Origin: Setomelanomma holmii
Lineage: Eukaryota > Ascomycota > Dothideomycetes > Pleosporales > Phaeosphaeriaceae
Direction: 5' to 3'
Length of the DNA: 64,000 nucleotides
Assembly (NCBI GenBank): GCA_010015745.1
Contig: ML978226.1
Span: 1-64,000 of the forward strand
The notes under the pieces were generated by a model. It was not told where the DNA came from. It ran no database searches and saw only the letters and a program-made list of their open reading frames with translations. Numbering within the stretch: the first letter of the stretch is position 1; each line of letters begins with the position of its first letter. The position numbers and the translations under genes were made by a program. Below are positions 1 through 10,041 of this stretch, piece after piece.

Positions 1-137
1 CTGCCAACACCCAAAGAATAGGAGCACCTGAGTACTAGCCAGGGCGCTACCCGTCTTTCATGCCCCCTGGGAGGCTTTCATAGGACGTTAAACAATACAT
101 ACATAAATACATACATACACCACTGCTTCGCTCGCAA

Positions 138-2415
138 ATGCATACGTATCCGCATCAAATCATGGAGTCGCAATCGGAAGTCCCGTGCAATAGCAATCGA
201 GCATCAAAACGCAAGAACATCTCGGCTACCGTGTTGGCGGAGTGCTTCCGACCTGCGAAACGGGTCCGGAGAACAGGAGGACTCTCATCTGGCAATGTAC
301 CGGGCCAATTTTCATCATACGCGTCAAACAGGCTTTCACTACCCGTCAACGCGTACAAGTACGAACCCTTGAGTGAAGGAGAGATTCGGCTGCTGCAATT
401 GAATCCTGGAGAAAGTGATGCCGCCATCACTGCACAGCTCATCCAAGTCTCACTGCACGAAGCGCCAGCATACGAGACTATCAGTTATATTTGGGGAAAT
501 GATCCCGTCATTCATGCCGTACAAGTCAATGGCCTCACCTTCTACCTCAAGTCAAATCTTTACTATGCGCTGCGGGACATCAGGAGCTCTGATCATGGGC
601 TACTACTTTTGGTCGACGCGATGTGCATCGACCAGGCTCACGAGGTCGAAAAATACACACAAATCTCTATCATGGGTAATATCTATCGTCAGGCAGCTCG
701 AACAATTGTATGGCTTGGTGAACGAGACTCGAAAACTCACCTGGCTTTTGAGTTTGTGAAAGAGACGCTGCAACCGGAATTTAGCCAAGGCGAAATATGG
801 CTACTGAAGCACAAAATAACGGCATTACGCAGCTTGCTCGACAATACATCTTTCACACGACGTTGGGTCATCCAAGAAATCGCTTTGTCTAAAGAAAGCA
901 TACTTAGATGCGGCACGCGCGAATGTCACTTCTTAGACTTTGTTGACGCCACCAATCTGATTTGCTCGAAGCTCGAAGCTCTTGACCCTGTACACACAGT
1001 CCGCAACAAACAAGTCAATCCGTTCACCTTCAGTGATCTACTTACCTATCTAGGTAGGAATTAAGCCTCTATAGGCAACTACTAGGCTCAAATAGGTAAT
1101 CAATCAAGTCAAGCCAGACCTTCTGAGCCCCACTTAATTGCTTGTTGCGGAGTCTACCTGTACAACAGTGCTTGGAGAACGGCGAAAGGATCCCTGAACT
1201 GTGCTTTCCGCGGTCTGGTGCGTGGTCCATGATTGATCTGCTCGAAAAAGGGTTTCTAAGATCATCGAATGGCGAGATTCTTGGCCATCGCAAGTCGCTT
1301 GAAGAGTAGGTGACAGGCTTCACTGCCTTCCAGTGTTCAGATCCCAGAGACATGATATATGCACTACTAGGCATAATCAGTGAGGCAAAGCCAGCAGAGG
1401 TCGATTATAGTCTCAACGTCGAAGACGCGTATAACCTCGCTGCGGCTACAACCCAGTCGAAACGAATGCGTGTTGACTATAATCTTAATGTCTTGGACGT
1501 ATAATCGGATTTCATATCGTCTACGATACGTTCTTCCGCATCACTGGACCTGATATGCCGATCATGGGCTCCACAGCGCAAGAAAATATGGAGTGACGGT
1601 CTTGTCGATCCGGACTTGCAATACGCCGTCCCTTCATGGATTGCTGTTTGTGAGCAATTACCATTTGGAGACCCGACTTCTCAGAGTCAATTTCGCTTGA
1701 ACGAAAGGGATTGGTTGGCCCTGCAACAAAGAAAGTGTACAATGCGCACAGCCACAGACCGCCTGAAGTTCATTTCGGTATGAACCATGTCACTAAGACA
1801 TATGACGGGAGTTTGTTCGCCAAAGGATTCATGCTCGGCCGAGTGGACAAGCTGTCCGTTCGCATGGCAAACGGCCTTGTTAGCCAGGAGTGTTTCGATA
1901 TGCTTGGAGGCATCGAAAGGAATGATGACGGCATCTTTCAGGGAATTGACGATTCACTCTGGCGCATACTCACTGCCAATCGAGGCCCAAATGGCGAGCG
2001 CGTACCATCGTTATACCGCATCGCCTTGTTGCACCTTCTTCAACAGTACCCGAAGATGACTAGTCTCGACACAACTGAGCTGTGCGAGAACAAAAAGTCC
2101 GAGCACATCAAAGACGTCCTGCTTCATGTCCAGTCCATGACATGGAATCGGCGGGTTTTCGTGGCCGAAAACTCGCAGAATTCACGCCTCATATGGAACG
2201 GATTGAAACCGCAGCAAACGCGTGCGTGAGACATGATATGCATTTTGTTTGGCGCGAGCGTTCCCATAATTTTGCGTCCGCACGAAGTGCAGTCCAGGCG
2301 GTGTTGGGAGGTAATTGGGGAAGCGTATGTGGACTGTGCCATGGACGGTGAGGCTTTCTGCTGCTTAGACGAGGAACACCTCAATGCAGCAACACTCGAG
2401 TTTGAGATCAGGTAA
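138..2415 (+). pseudogene. HET-domain (heterokaryon incompatibility) gene, decayed copy 1
   Basis: Coding remnant of a HET-domain protein, a family that triggers cell death after fusion of unlike hyphae. It opens at the ATG at 138. The HET blocks are clear: YETISYIWGND, VDAMCIDQ followed by IYRQAARTIVWLGE, RRWVIQEIA, then DPRDMIYALLG and the C-terminal ICILFGASVPIILRP. Reading is broken repeatedly. Phase is lost near 1051-1165 (an intron starting at the GTAGGA at 1051 is possible). There is a TAG at 1307-1309, a TAA at 1502-1504, a frame change near 1705-1712 (from the frame of DLICRSWAP to that of LVGPATKKVYNA), and a TGA at 2227-2229 just before DMICILFG. Good homology resumes in the same frame after each stop, so these are lesions inside one gene and not gene ends. 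CAG to TAG would explain the first stop; the others look like transversions. The ends are approximate. Confidence 0.85.
1400..1498 (+). repeat. Imperfect in-frame 72-bp-period duplication inside HET copy 1
   Basis: Two nine-codon stretches, VDYSLNVED (1400-1426) and VDYNLNVLD (1472-1498), lie exactly 72 bp (24 codons) apart in the same frame. In HET proteins this position normally holds a single DYS-x-x-V-x-D-V-Y segment. This looks like a diverged internal tandem duplication within the decaying gene. Confidence 0.55.
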
Positions 2416-2789
2416 TGCCAATGTGCGTGCAAGCCATGCTTCAAATTATGGGTATGTCCGCTGGGGATTTGGCTTACGATGTCTTAGCCATCAACATTGC
2501 GCCCACTACATCGTCACCAGATACATCGTGTCGCATACGTCCTGTTGTCATTAATATCATATATGTATACCATGAGCATAGTTCCTCTCAGCACCTATTA
2601 TAGCCACCGCTTGTATCGTTCGCCTACGCCTCACCCCTCGATCCGAAGAAATTCGTAACCAAGCAGTACAATAACCTATGATGCCAACTGCATGCTAAAA
2701 GGTGGCACAGAAGTCTGCATTACCATGACATGTTCGTGGTATACATAAGCTCTTATTCTCAATCTATGCGCTAAGAAGTGGAAATAGAG
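2416..2789. other. Intergenic, no gene seen
   Basis: This stretch separates the decayed HET gene from the convergent small gene at 2790. I see short open frames only and no recognisable motif. Confidence 0.5.
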
Positions 2790-3221
2790 TCATGCCACAG
2801 CCATGAACTCAAATCTCTCCACCGGCCTCCATCGCTCAGCCTTGCCCCTTGCGACTAGCACTTGTCTTCTCTCCGTCTCCGTGAGGTTCTCATCCATATC
2901 GTCCACATACATCCACCAACACTGCCTCCCACGGTGTTCCGCAAAGTATGTACCACCGTCCTTTATTTGCCATACATCTGAATGTCTCAGACCTCCTGCT
3001 TCGTCCTTCACAGCAAATGTGTATGGAACTTTGAACTGTTCTCCAGGGTCCAGCCGTAGCATGTTGGCATCCTCATGAGCTTCTGGAGAATCTACATCGT
3101 CCATCCACGTGCCATTCACGCCAATGGGTCCATTACCACGGCTTGGGTCTCGTATACTGATGTGGTAGCCGCCCGCTTCGCTAAACAGGCTGATGAGAAC
3201 CCTTATAGACGTGATGTGATG
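2790..3221 (-). CDS. Hypothetical protein, probably the 3' exon of a split gene
   Basis: A minus-strand open frame encodes about 130 residues with normal coding composition, including GGYHISIRDPSRGNGPIGVN and a WQIKDGGTYF stretch, and ends FEFMAVA-stop. It has alternating polar and aromatic residues and no hydrophobic segment. I do not recognise the family. No ATG lies near its 5' end: the frame opens at a GTG, and the first in-frame ATG falls inside what looks like continuous coding sequence. The first exon is therefore probably upstream, joined at an acceptor such as the CTGTTTAG ending near 3182. A minus-strand ATG at about 3344 begins a hydrophobic stretch (FILPLLAAFHLG) that could be a leader, but the phase does not join cleanly. 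The reading is well supported; the gene model is not. Confidence 0.45.
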   Translation of the reverse strand, partial: HHITSIRVLISLFSEAGGYHISIRDPSRGNGPIGVNGTWMDDVDSPEAHEDANMLRLDPGEQFKVPYTFAVKDEAGGLRHSDVWQIKDGGTYFAEHRGRQCWWMYVDDMDENLTETERRQVLVARGKAERWRPVERFEFMAVA

Positions 3222-3224
3222 CAC

Positions 3225-5740
3225 GTGTAGACTATGGCAATGGTGAAAGGTGGATTAGTAGATAGTGAGCAGGTCGAAGGTCCGAGATGAAAGGCTGCTA
3301 AAAGTGGCAAAATAAACTGTGATTTCGGTTTAGATGACATCGATCACCGATTGGGTAGGGAGTTGTGCTGACCCAAAGTTTGAAGGAAAGCTTTGAGGGA
3401 GAGAGCCACTGCGACTTGCTTCATAGATAGGGTGATACTATGTGTGCAGCATGCAGTTTCAATCATTGGCGTGCTCCGTCGCGGGGTCGGAGAGTGCGGC
3501 GCAGTACGATGACATCATCTCAACATTACTTGCAACATCAAATTGATGTCCTGCCTTGTGCACTCTTACATTGTTCATGTTTCATACCCATACCATTCAC
3601 ATTATCCTTCCCAGCCCCTTAACCAGCCTCTTTTCGTCACACCCTTTTGGTCTCAAGCAAATCGTATCCAAGTATTTCCCGTAAAGAAAACTATCGACTG
3701 CCTTCTTAAAGCAACGATGTGGAACATTTGAGTCTTTACACTCGGGACAAGTCACGACAGCAAAGCCCGGGGTCGAAGAGCACGTAGTGGCGCAGAATCC
3801 CCGTGAAGGTAGGCTGCCATCAGGTGACAGGATCTGTACAAGACTGCTCTCTCCATTGTCGTCGATCTAGGCAAGGTGCTAGTCATAACCTCTGTTCAGA
3901 AGCGCGAAGTCGTTAGCGGGATCCGCTCCTACGACGTAACAAGCATTAGGCGTGGGTGCAGGTGTCGGCGTGGGATTCGGAGGTATTTCACATCAATTCG
4001 TAATACGGATGGGTTGATTTCCGCGTGACCAAGGGCAAAACTCACTTCGCTTGTCTTGGGGGATCGATGCACGAGCAAGGTGTCTTAGCAATCGGAAGCT
4101 ACAGCAGAAAGCGTTAGAAGAGAACTGGAGAGTGATCAGCCACTCGCCTCGTTGAAGCTGCATCGAAGTGTACTTATTCGACATTCTTGGCCTTGGGAAC
4201 TGCTCCGAAGTGTTCGTTGTACGCATACTTATGGCTGAGGATGGTGGCTTTGAAGCGACCGCTGCTCGTGGGATCTTGGGCCTTTTGGGCGCCGCCGCTG
4301 TCACGTTAACGACGCCTGGCGTAGATCAGGCATTGCAGAAGCACAGAGCTTGTTAATACTGCGCAAATAGTGCAAGGAGACCGTATAGCCTCGTCGTGCA
4401 GATGGAGCATTGGGAAATGGTAACGCCGTCGATGGTGGCGATTGTCGCTACAATCCATGTGAACGAATGTATGTAGGCAATTTGTGTAGGAGACACTTCT
4501 AGGACGCTAAACAGGTTATTTGTGATTTCATATGAGCGGAGTGGTCTGTGTATCGTCACACGCCTTTCGACTTGGAAGTAGCGTTTCCATGGCCAGTCGG
4601 TGAATGTCAAGAAATACTCCAAAGTAATGAACTGGCTAATCTGCAGCCACGATATACAAGTCAGGGAAGGTTTCTGATCTTGTTCTTACACAAAGCATGA
4701 TGCGTCGCTGAGGTAGGCGACCTAGTGGCTCGCGGCCTAGACGTGCTGCATATCGATCGAACCTGTTGATTGTCCATAGCAAGATTCTGGCTTTGCTGAG
4801 GCTCAGGTTCAATGTTACGCAGCGCTTGAGGTTATAATTTGGAATGTTGGTAGAAAGTCCTTGTTTCCAGAATCACATGTAGTGCTTATGTTGTGGTGTA
4901 GTAAACAGTGCGCATGCAGGAAGAATTGAAGGATTGAACTGAGGTTCTATTGTATGTGGTTACGAACAGTATATGTAGTGCTGGTGAGGCAGAGCAACGG
5001 TGAGATGTACTACGTAGTACAGCAGTGGAGGCGTGAAACTGTGATACGTCGTACAACAGGAGAGACTCCAAACCGTGACAGCTTAGCTTTAAGAACGCTC
5101 ATGCTAAAAAATTCCTGTACTCAGCCAATCGCAACGCACTGTTAGGCAAAGACAGCCTTGCGTTAACATCCCCATTAAACTACGTCAAATATAGGTGACA
5201 ACGGTAATTCTCATATAAGTCAACTGCGGGAACATTTCCCCTGAGAAGGTTACCTTACGAAGGCTAGGGATCTTCGTTGGAAGATGGGTGTAGCTGAGGC
5301 GCCGAGTGTGGTAGCTTAAGTAATTTACCTTGTGCTGATCTTGTTATCCAAAACGAAGGGCGTTACGGGCACGTCCCAAAATTCTATATTTACTCGTTAC
5401 GAGGCGTAAACCAGATGAAGTATAGATACTCTGGAATGCCTCAGACCACGCAACCGCTTACATAAGACGTGGCTACTAACTTAACTTAATCACATGGTCG
5501 CGCGACAAAGTTTGTGCCCAAAGAAGTGGTTGGTAGCCTTGGCCGTCCTTTGCTGCCTGCTTGGCGCGTGTTGCATGTGTTGTACACATCTCCCCGCTTC
5601 TACGTCGTAAGTTGAAACCTTCTGCTTTATTTATTATGGTCGTAGCTTCTCTGCTTATCAGCTCGCGGTGACCTATATGAATTCTTAAATACTACCAATC
5701 GTCTTCAGCAGGACGTTCCCCTCAGTGTACTTCTGTACTC
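3225..5740. other. 2.5-kb gene-poor stretch between two HET pseudogenes
   Basis: Only short frames, interrupted on both strands, and none shows a family motif. There is no AT-rich block of the kind left by heavy RIP and no terminal repeats. It may hold the missing 5' part of the small minus-strand gene at its left edge. Otherwise I see nothing. Confidence 0.5.
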
Positions 5741-8124
5741 ATGCTTTGTAAGCGCTGCAAAGGGTTGTTTTCGGAAATACGAGCTGTGAGAAGAGGACAT
5801 GAAAGGAGAAAGTCATACTACTTCACGCGCTCTCTCAACTCTGATCCATGTCAGCCCTGCGAAGCTTGCAAACTCTTCTACGGGGAGAACCGCTACCGAG
5901 AACTAATAATGAAGACAAAAATCTGGTGGGCGAAAGTATCCAGCGCGGATTACATGTTCGGCCTCAAGATGTATACCTTTAAGTATCCACGACAGAAGCT
6001 GCGCACAATCTATCGTCAATTAACCCTGGTTGGCTCATGTGGAAGCCTTGGTGAGAGCATACAGTCGTTATATGAACAGCTGCTGACTCTCCACAGATCG
6101 ACGAGACTTTGGTATCGGACAAGAAACAACGAACACAGGATCTGAAGCTTGTCTCAATCTTGCCCGTCACTGGATCGAGGTGTCAAAAGTGTCACAAACG
6201 TTGTGAGAAGTCTGAGCGTCAAGGTTGGAATCCAACAAGATTGGTAGCGATCGAGGAAGATGACCTGAAGCTTTGCGAGGGTAGTCAAACTTGTCAGCCT
6301 GGCACCTCAGTTCACACAGTACACTGTGAACTGCATCTCACGTGACTCTGTTAGTCACCTGCTTACTCATCTGGTTGTGTATATAATCGCTTGCAGTAGC
6401 TCTCTCAATACAACAACCTTCTGCCTCATTCATACCTGCCCTGTGCTCCCACATCCAACAAAATTGAAGGGTCGGCTAAGTACGCAACATTATCTCATTG
6501 CTGGGGCAACATATTGGGCAAGCTAGAGCTCCGGACACACAATAAGACCTCTCTGCGGAGGGAGCTTCCCAGACAAAATCTTCCAAAGACTTTTAAAGAT
6601 GCTATCAAAGTGGCCGCAAATTTGGGGATTCCCTACATCTGGATCGATTCTCTCTGTATATCCAACATTGCACGACTGATTGGCAAAAGGAATCGTTGCA
6701 CATGGGCAAGGTATACGAGTACTCAACGGTAATAATCACGGCCACAGCAGCCGAGGACGACAACGGTGGATGCTTCTTTGATCGCAGGAGTAATGATGTC
6801 TTTCCTGAGCGTGTATCGGTGCGAAATCGAAAAGACCATCACCTAGGACCGATTCAGAGAACAATATCAAGCGGATCTAGAGCCAGAGCCGTACAGCGAA
6901 ATGTCTTCGACCTCGGGTACATTACCGATTTCGATTGGTTAGACGATGTTGAAAACGCGCCTGTAAATCTTCGCGGCTGGGTGCTGCAAGAGGCAAGTAG
7001 ACCACCAACAGTACCTAGAATTCTTGTGCGCTAACGGCCTGCGTCAGCGGTTCATGTCACCAAGAATCCTTCACTTCACAGCAAAGCAGCTGTATTGGGA
7101 GTGCAACGAAAAGATTGCGTCCGAAGTCCTATGCGAAGGGACTTTTCAGGCTCAAGTCCTACCGCCAACGCTCGTTCGTGTCTCGTGAACAAACGGTTTA
7201 TTGAAGCTGGGCCACGACCTTTGCCGGTTGTAAAGAAGCTGCGGAAAATGCCCCTCGATCTGGGAGCACTTTTTAGGACAGATGTAATCGGAACCTGGAT
7301 GAGTCTGGTTGAGCACTATACGAAGGGTAAGCTCACCGTAGCGAGAGACAGGCTCCCTGCAATATCGGCACTTGCAAGAAAAGCATACGACATTCAAACG
7401 TACAAATATCTCGCCGGCTTATGGGGAAATGACCTTGTGATTGAGCTTGGATGGATGGCCTACACATGTAGACGTCCCTCTGAGACACTGCGAGAGGATC
7501 ATGGAAGACTGCCTGGCAGCATGACACATTCTCTCGACTCATGCACTGCCACACCCGCATATTGCGCGCCTAACTGATCCTGGGCCTCAGTCGAAGGTGA
7601 AGTCACCTACCCAGACGTTCTGCAGAATGTCAGCACAGGAAAGTATTACCCCTTGATCGAAAACGTCGAACCTTACATCAAGTTGGTCAATGATGTAGAC
7701 GTTTATGGTCAAGTCAGATACAGCCATCTCAATGTCAGGGCTCAAATCATCAAGGTCACACTAACCACGAATCTGAAGACACCACAACCAGTGTCCCAAT
7801 CCACAAACCTTTCCATAAATGGACATGTTCTTCACACACATGGTGACGTCTGTCGGGATGAGAGAGACCCACCTGAGGTACAATCTGCATTTGCGATGCC
7901 TCTTCTTCTTTTCTTTCCGCGAGCGAGTCGAGTCGTCTTGAATTGGGTCGGATCTCTATCAACCTATTGGAGCGTTATACTGGGAGTTTAAGCGAGATGC
8001 ATTGGGGTCGGATGCTGGATTGAAACATATCATATGCCGATTGGGAAAGATCAACTTCTATGATCTACTTACCATTCGCTTTGAGCGCGATGTATCGCAA
8101 CTTGAGCAGATCAAGATTGTCTGA
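5741..8124 (+). pseudogene. HET-domain gene, decayed copy 2
   Basis: A second HET gene, of the subtype with an N-terminal Cys-rich segment (LCKRCKGLFSE) before the HET domain. It can be followed through intron 6051-6096, then NPTRLVAIEEDDLKLCE, a probable intron 6319-6480, then YATLSHCWGN, LPKTFKDAI, IPYIWIDSLCI, DWQKESLHMGKVYEYS and NLRGWVLQE. A GC-AG intron (6993-7047, GCAAGT donor, GCTAAC branch) joins this in phase to RFMSPRILHFTAKQLYWEC. Lesions are a one-base shift near 6179, a shift near 6660-6680, and a TGA at 7186-7188 with a frame change after it. A further TGA at 7575-7577 replaces a conserved Trp (APN-stop-SWASVEG; TGG to TGA), and there is a final shift before the TGA at 8122-8124. 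The splice signals are intact, so decay seems recent relative to the protein's age. Confidence 0.85.
6308..6333 (+). repeat. Perfect 9-bp inverted repeat around a 5' splice site
   Basis: CAGTTCACA (6308-6316) and TGTGAACTG (6325-6333) are exact reverse complements with an 8-base loop. The predicted donor GTACAC of the 162-bp intron begins at 6319, inside the loop. A hairpin in the transcript would expose or block that donor. Confidence 0.5.
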
Positions 8125-8970
8125 ATCCGACGAGAAAGTAGCCTAGTCCATTCCCAACGGCGCAACCGCTGGGACTTAGACTCTCGTAGACTTTTTGTCA
8201 CTGCTCTTGCCACTGTAGGTACACCAGCTCGCTATAGATTATCAATTCTTCATGCACTCATTCTAGCTTCTGGTCGAGATCTTCCTCTATTTTTGCAATG
8301 CTGCGCTTCTTTTGAGGGACCCATTTCTAGATCACCCCTATATTTGCGTGCTGGATTCCGCTCACCGTCCTCGTTTTGAACTCCCACGCGTTAGTGGATC
8401 GTACTAGCTGTAGGTAAGACAGTGTCTTGTTATGGTATGCACATGCTTCGTCTTATGCATCTCGCCTATCGCATGTGCCAAAGCGGTTTGGTATGATACA
8501 CTAGTGCGACTCCTCCTACAGGTGCTCGAGTCCGGGACTCGAATTGCTCAGGCCTCCTTTTCCATAAGGTTCACTTGCAAACGCTGACTTGTCAACCGCC
8601 TCATGCACCGCCGACTTATTTTGTGCTTGTATTCGGCAGGTGCTGTCTAAGCATCGTCCTGGTCGGCGCTCTGTACGCCGAGAAGCTTACTCAAGTAGGA
8701 TACGATGATGCAGACGTCGCCTTACGTCGCTTTACGCCCATAAGCACTAGATATGTGGTCAACCATGTTAGAAGGACTTCTGAGGAATAGAGCCAATCTT
8801 CTTATCATCAAGCTACATCGGCAAGCATTCTTCTTGAGTCCAGATATTTCTCATACTCCTTACCTTGTCCACCGAAAGAGTCCTCCTTTGTAACCTTTCG
8901 CACCTCGACTTCCTCAATCCTCTCCTTTGCAATAACATCTGCTGCCTCTCTCCAAGACTCACCGCCCACA
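8125..8970. other. Intergenic, with a short palindrome
   Basis: I see no gene. A near-perfect palindrome sits at 8526-8542 (TCGAGTCC, one base, GGACTCGA). It resembles a T-arm at first sight, but no tRNA acceptor or anticodon arm can be built around it. The right end is the leader of the methyltransferase gene. Confidence 0.45.
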
Positions 8971-9819
8971 ATGCCTGCAGGTCCCCAACACACGCCCTCA
9001 CGCGCAAAAGCCCTCCTTGAAGGCACAGGCAAGTTCTCAGTCTACGACTCTACGGGTGGCGTCGTAACTGCCCAATTTGCCGCCCACAACCTCACGCTGA
9101 TTCCTCCCATCTCCTCTGGCTCCATCATCCACGACAACGCCTGCGGTCCTGGCGCCGTATCGCGCGCCATCCTCTCCACCTCCCCCATACCCTCAAACCT
9201 CACCATTCACGCCACAGACATCGACCAAATCTTCCTCGACGTGTTCCAAATCGACGTGGACAAGAATTCCTGGCCCGTCACAATCACCAACACAAAATCC
9301 GAAACTCTGTCGTTTCCAGACAACACCTTTACCCATTCAATCACCAACATCGGGATATTCTTCACCTCCAGCGCCGGCCTCGACGGCGCAAAAGAAGTCT
9401 TCCGCACTCTCCAACCCGGCGGAACCGCAATCGTAAACTGTTGGGAAAACATCACCTGGCTACCGCCATTCGCCAAAACCGTTCTCTCGACGCGCGGAGT
9501 CGGGATGCCCAGACCACCCGTGGATTGGTCGGATGGGAAGCAGCTTCAAAAGATCATGATCGATGCTGGGTTCAAGGAAGGAAGTTTGAGGGTGGAGAAG
9601 AGCGAGGCGTGGGCCAAGACGAAGGATTTGCGCGGTTGGTGTGAGAAGACTTGGGCTTTCCTTGGTGGGTTGGGAGGCTGGCACGAGTGTGATGAGGAAA
9701 AGTGGGATGAGGCTGTTGGTTCGTTGGTCACGAACATTATGGCACAGCGGGGGACGAAGAAAGAAGGTGATGAGGTGTGGATGAGGGCGAGTCAATGGAT
9801 TGTGATCGCGACCAAGTGA
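8971..9819 (+). CDS. SAM-dependent class I methyltransferase
   Basis: A single-exon gene of 282 residues starting at the ATG at 8971, preceded by ACCGCCCACA. Residues about 52-65 contain the SAM-binding motif I in its common fungal form (IIHDNACGPGAVS), followed by ATDID at the end of the second strand and a motif ALSFPDNTF-like loop (LSFPDNTFTHSITN). EVFRTLQPGGTAIVNCW is the usual post-II/III block, and the fold closes with IVIATK. The C-terminal third is helical and tryptophan-rich (substrate cap). Such enzymes methylate small molecules in fungal metabolism, but the substrate cannot be read from sequence. No polyketide, peptide or terpene synthase lies next to it, so a biosynthetic cluster is not supported here. 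Confidence 0.85.
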   Translation: MPAGPQHTPSRAKALLEGTGKFSVYDSTGGVVTAQFAAHNLTLIPPISSGSIIHDNACGPGAVSRAILSTSPIPSNLTIHATDIDQIFLDVFQIDVDKNSWPVTITNTKSETLSFPDNTFTHSITNIGIFFTSSAGLDGAKEVFRTLQPGGTAIVNCWENITWLPPFAKTVLSTRGVGMPRPPVDWSDGKQLQKIMIDAGFKEGSLRVEKSEAWAKTKDLRGWCEKTWAFLGGLGGWHECDEEKWDEAVGSLVTNIMAQRGTKKEGDEVWMRASQWIVIATK

Positions 9820-10041
9820 TGGAAAGTAGTGACGTTGATACATTAGACGAGATACGTGCTTTTTTACTGGTACAATGGCCGTACAGTAGTTGTCAAAAGT
9901 TCGCCAGAAAACGATGCATACTTTTCCTTATTCTCTTTTATTGTAATATACAAGCCTGAGGGCCGTGACCAGTCTGACCTCAGGCCCTAGAAATGCTGCA
10001 ACCACCCCAACCTTACTCTTCTCAACTTCTCGTTGATAGAT

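Noticed and set aside
3225..5740. RIP-degraded transposon between the two left HET copies
   Set aside because: No AT-rich block, terminal repeats or transposon protein remnants visible by eye.
8520..8545. tRNA T-arm-like sequence (CGAGTCC...GGACTCG)
   Set aside because: It is a simple palindrome. No acceptor stem, D-arm or anticodon arm can be drawn at the right distances on either strand.
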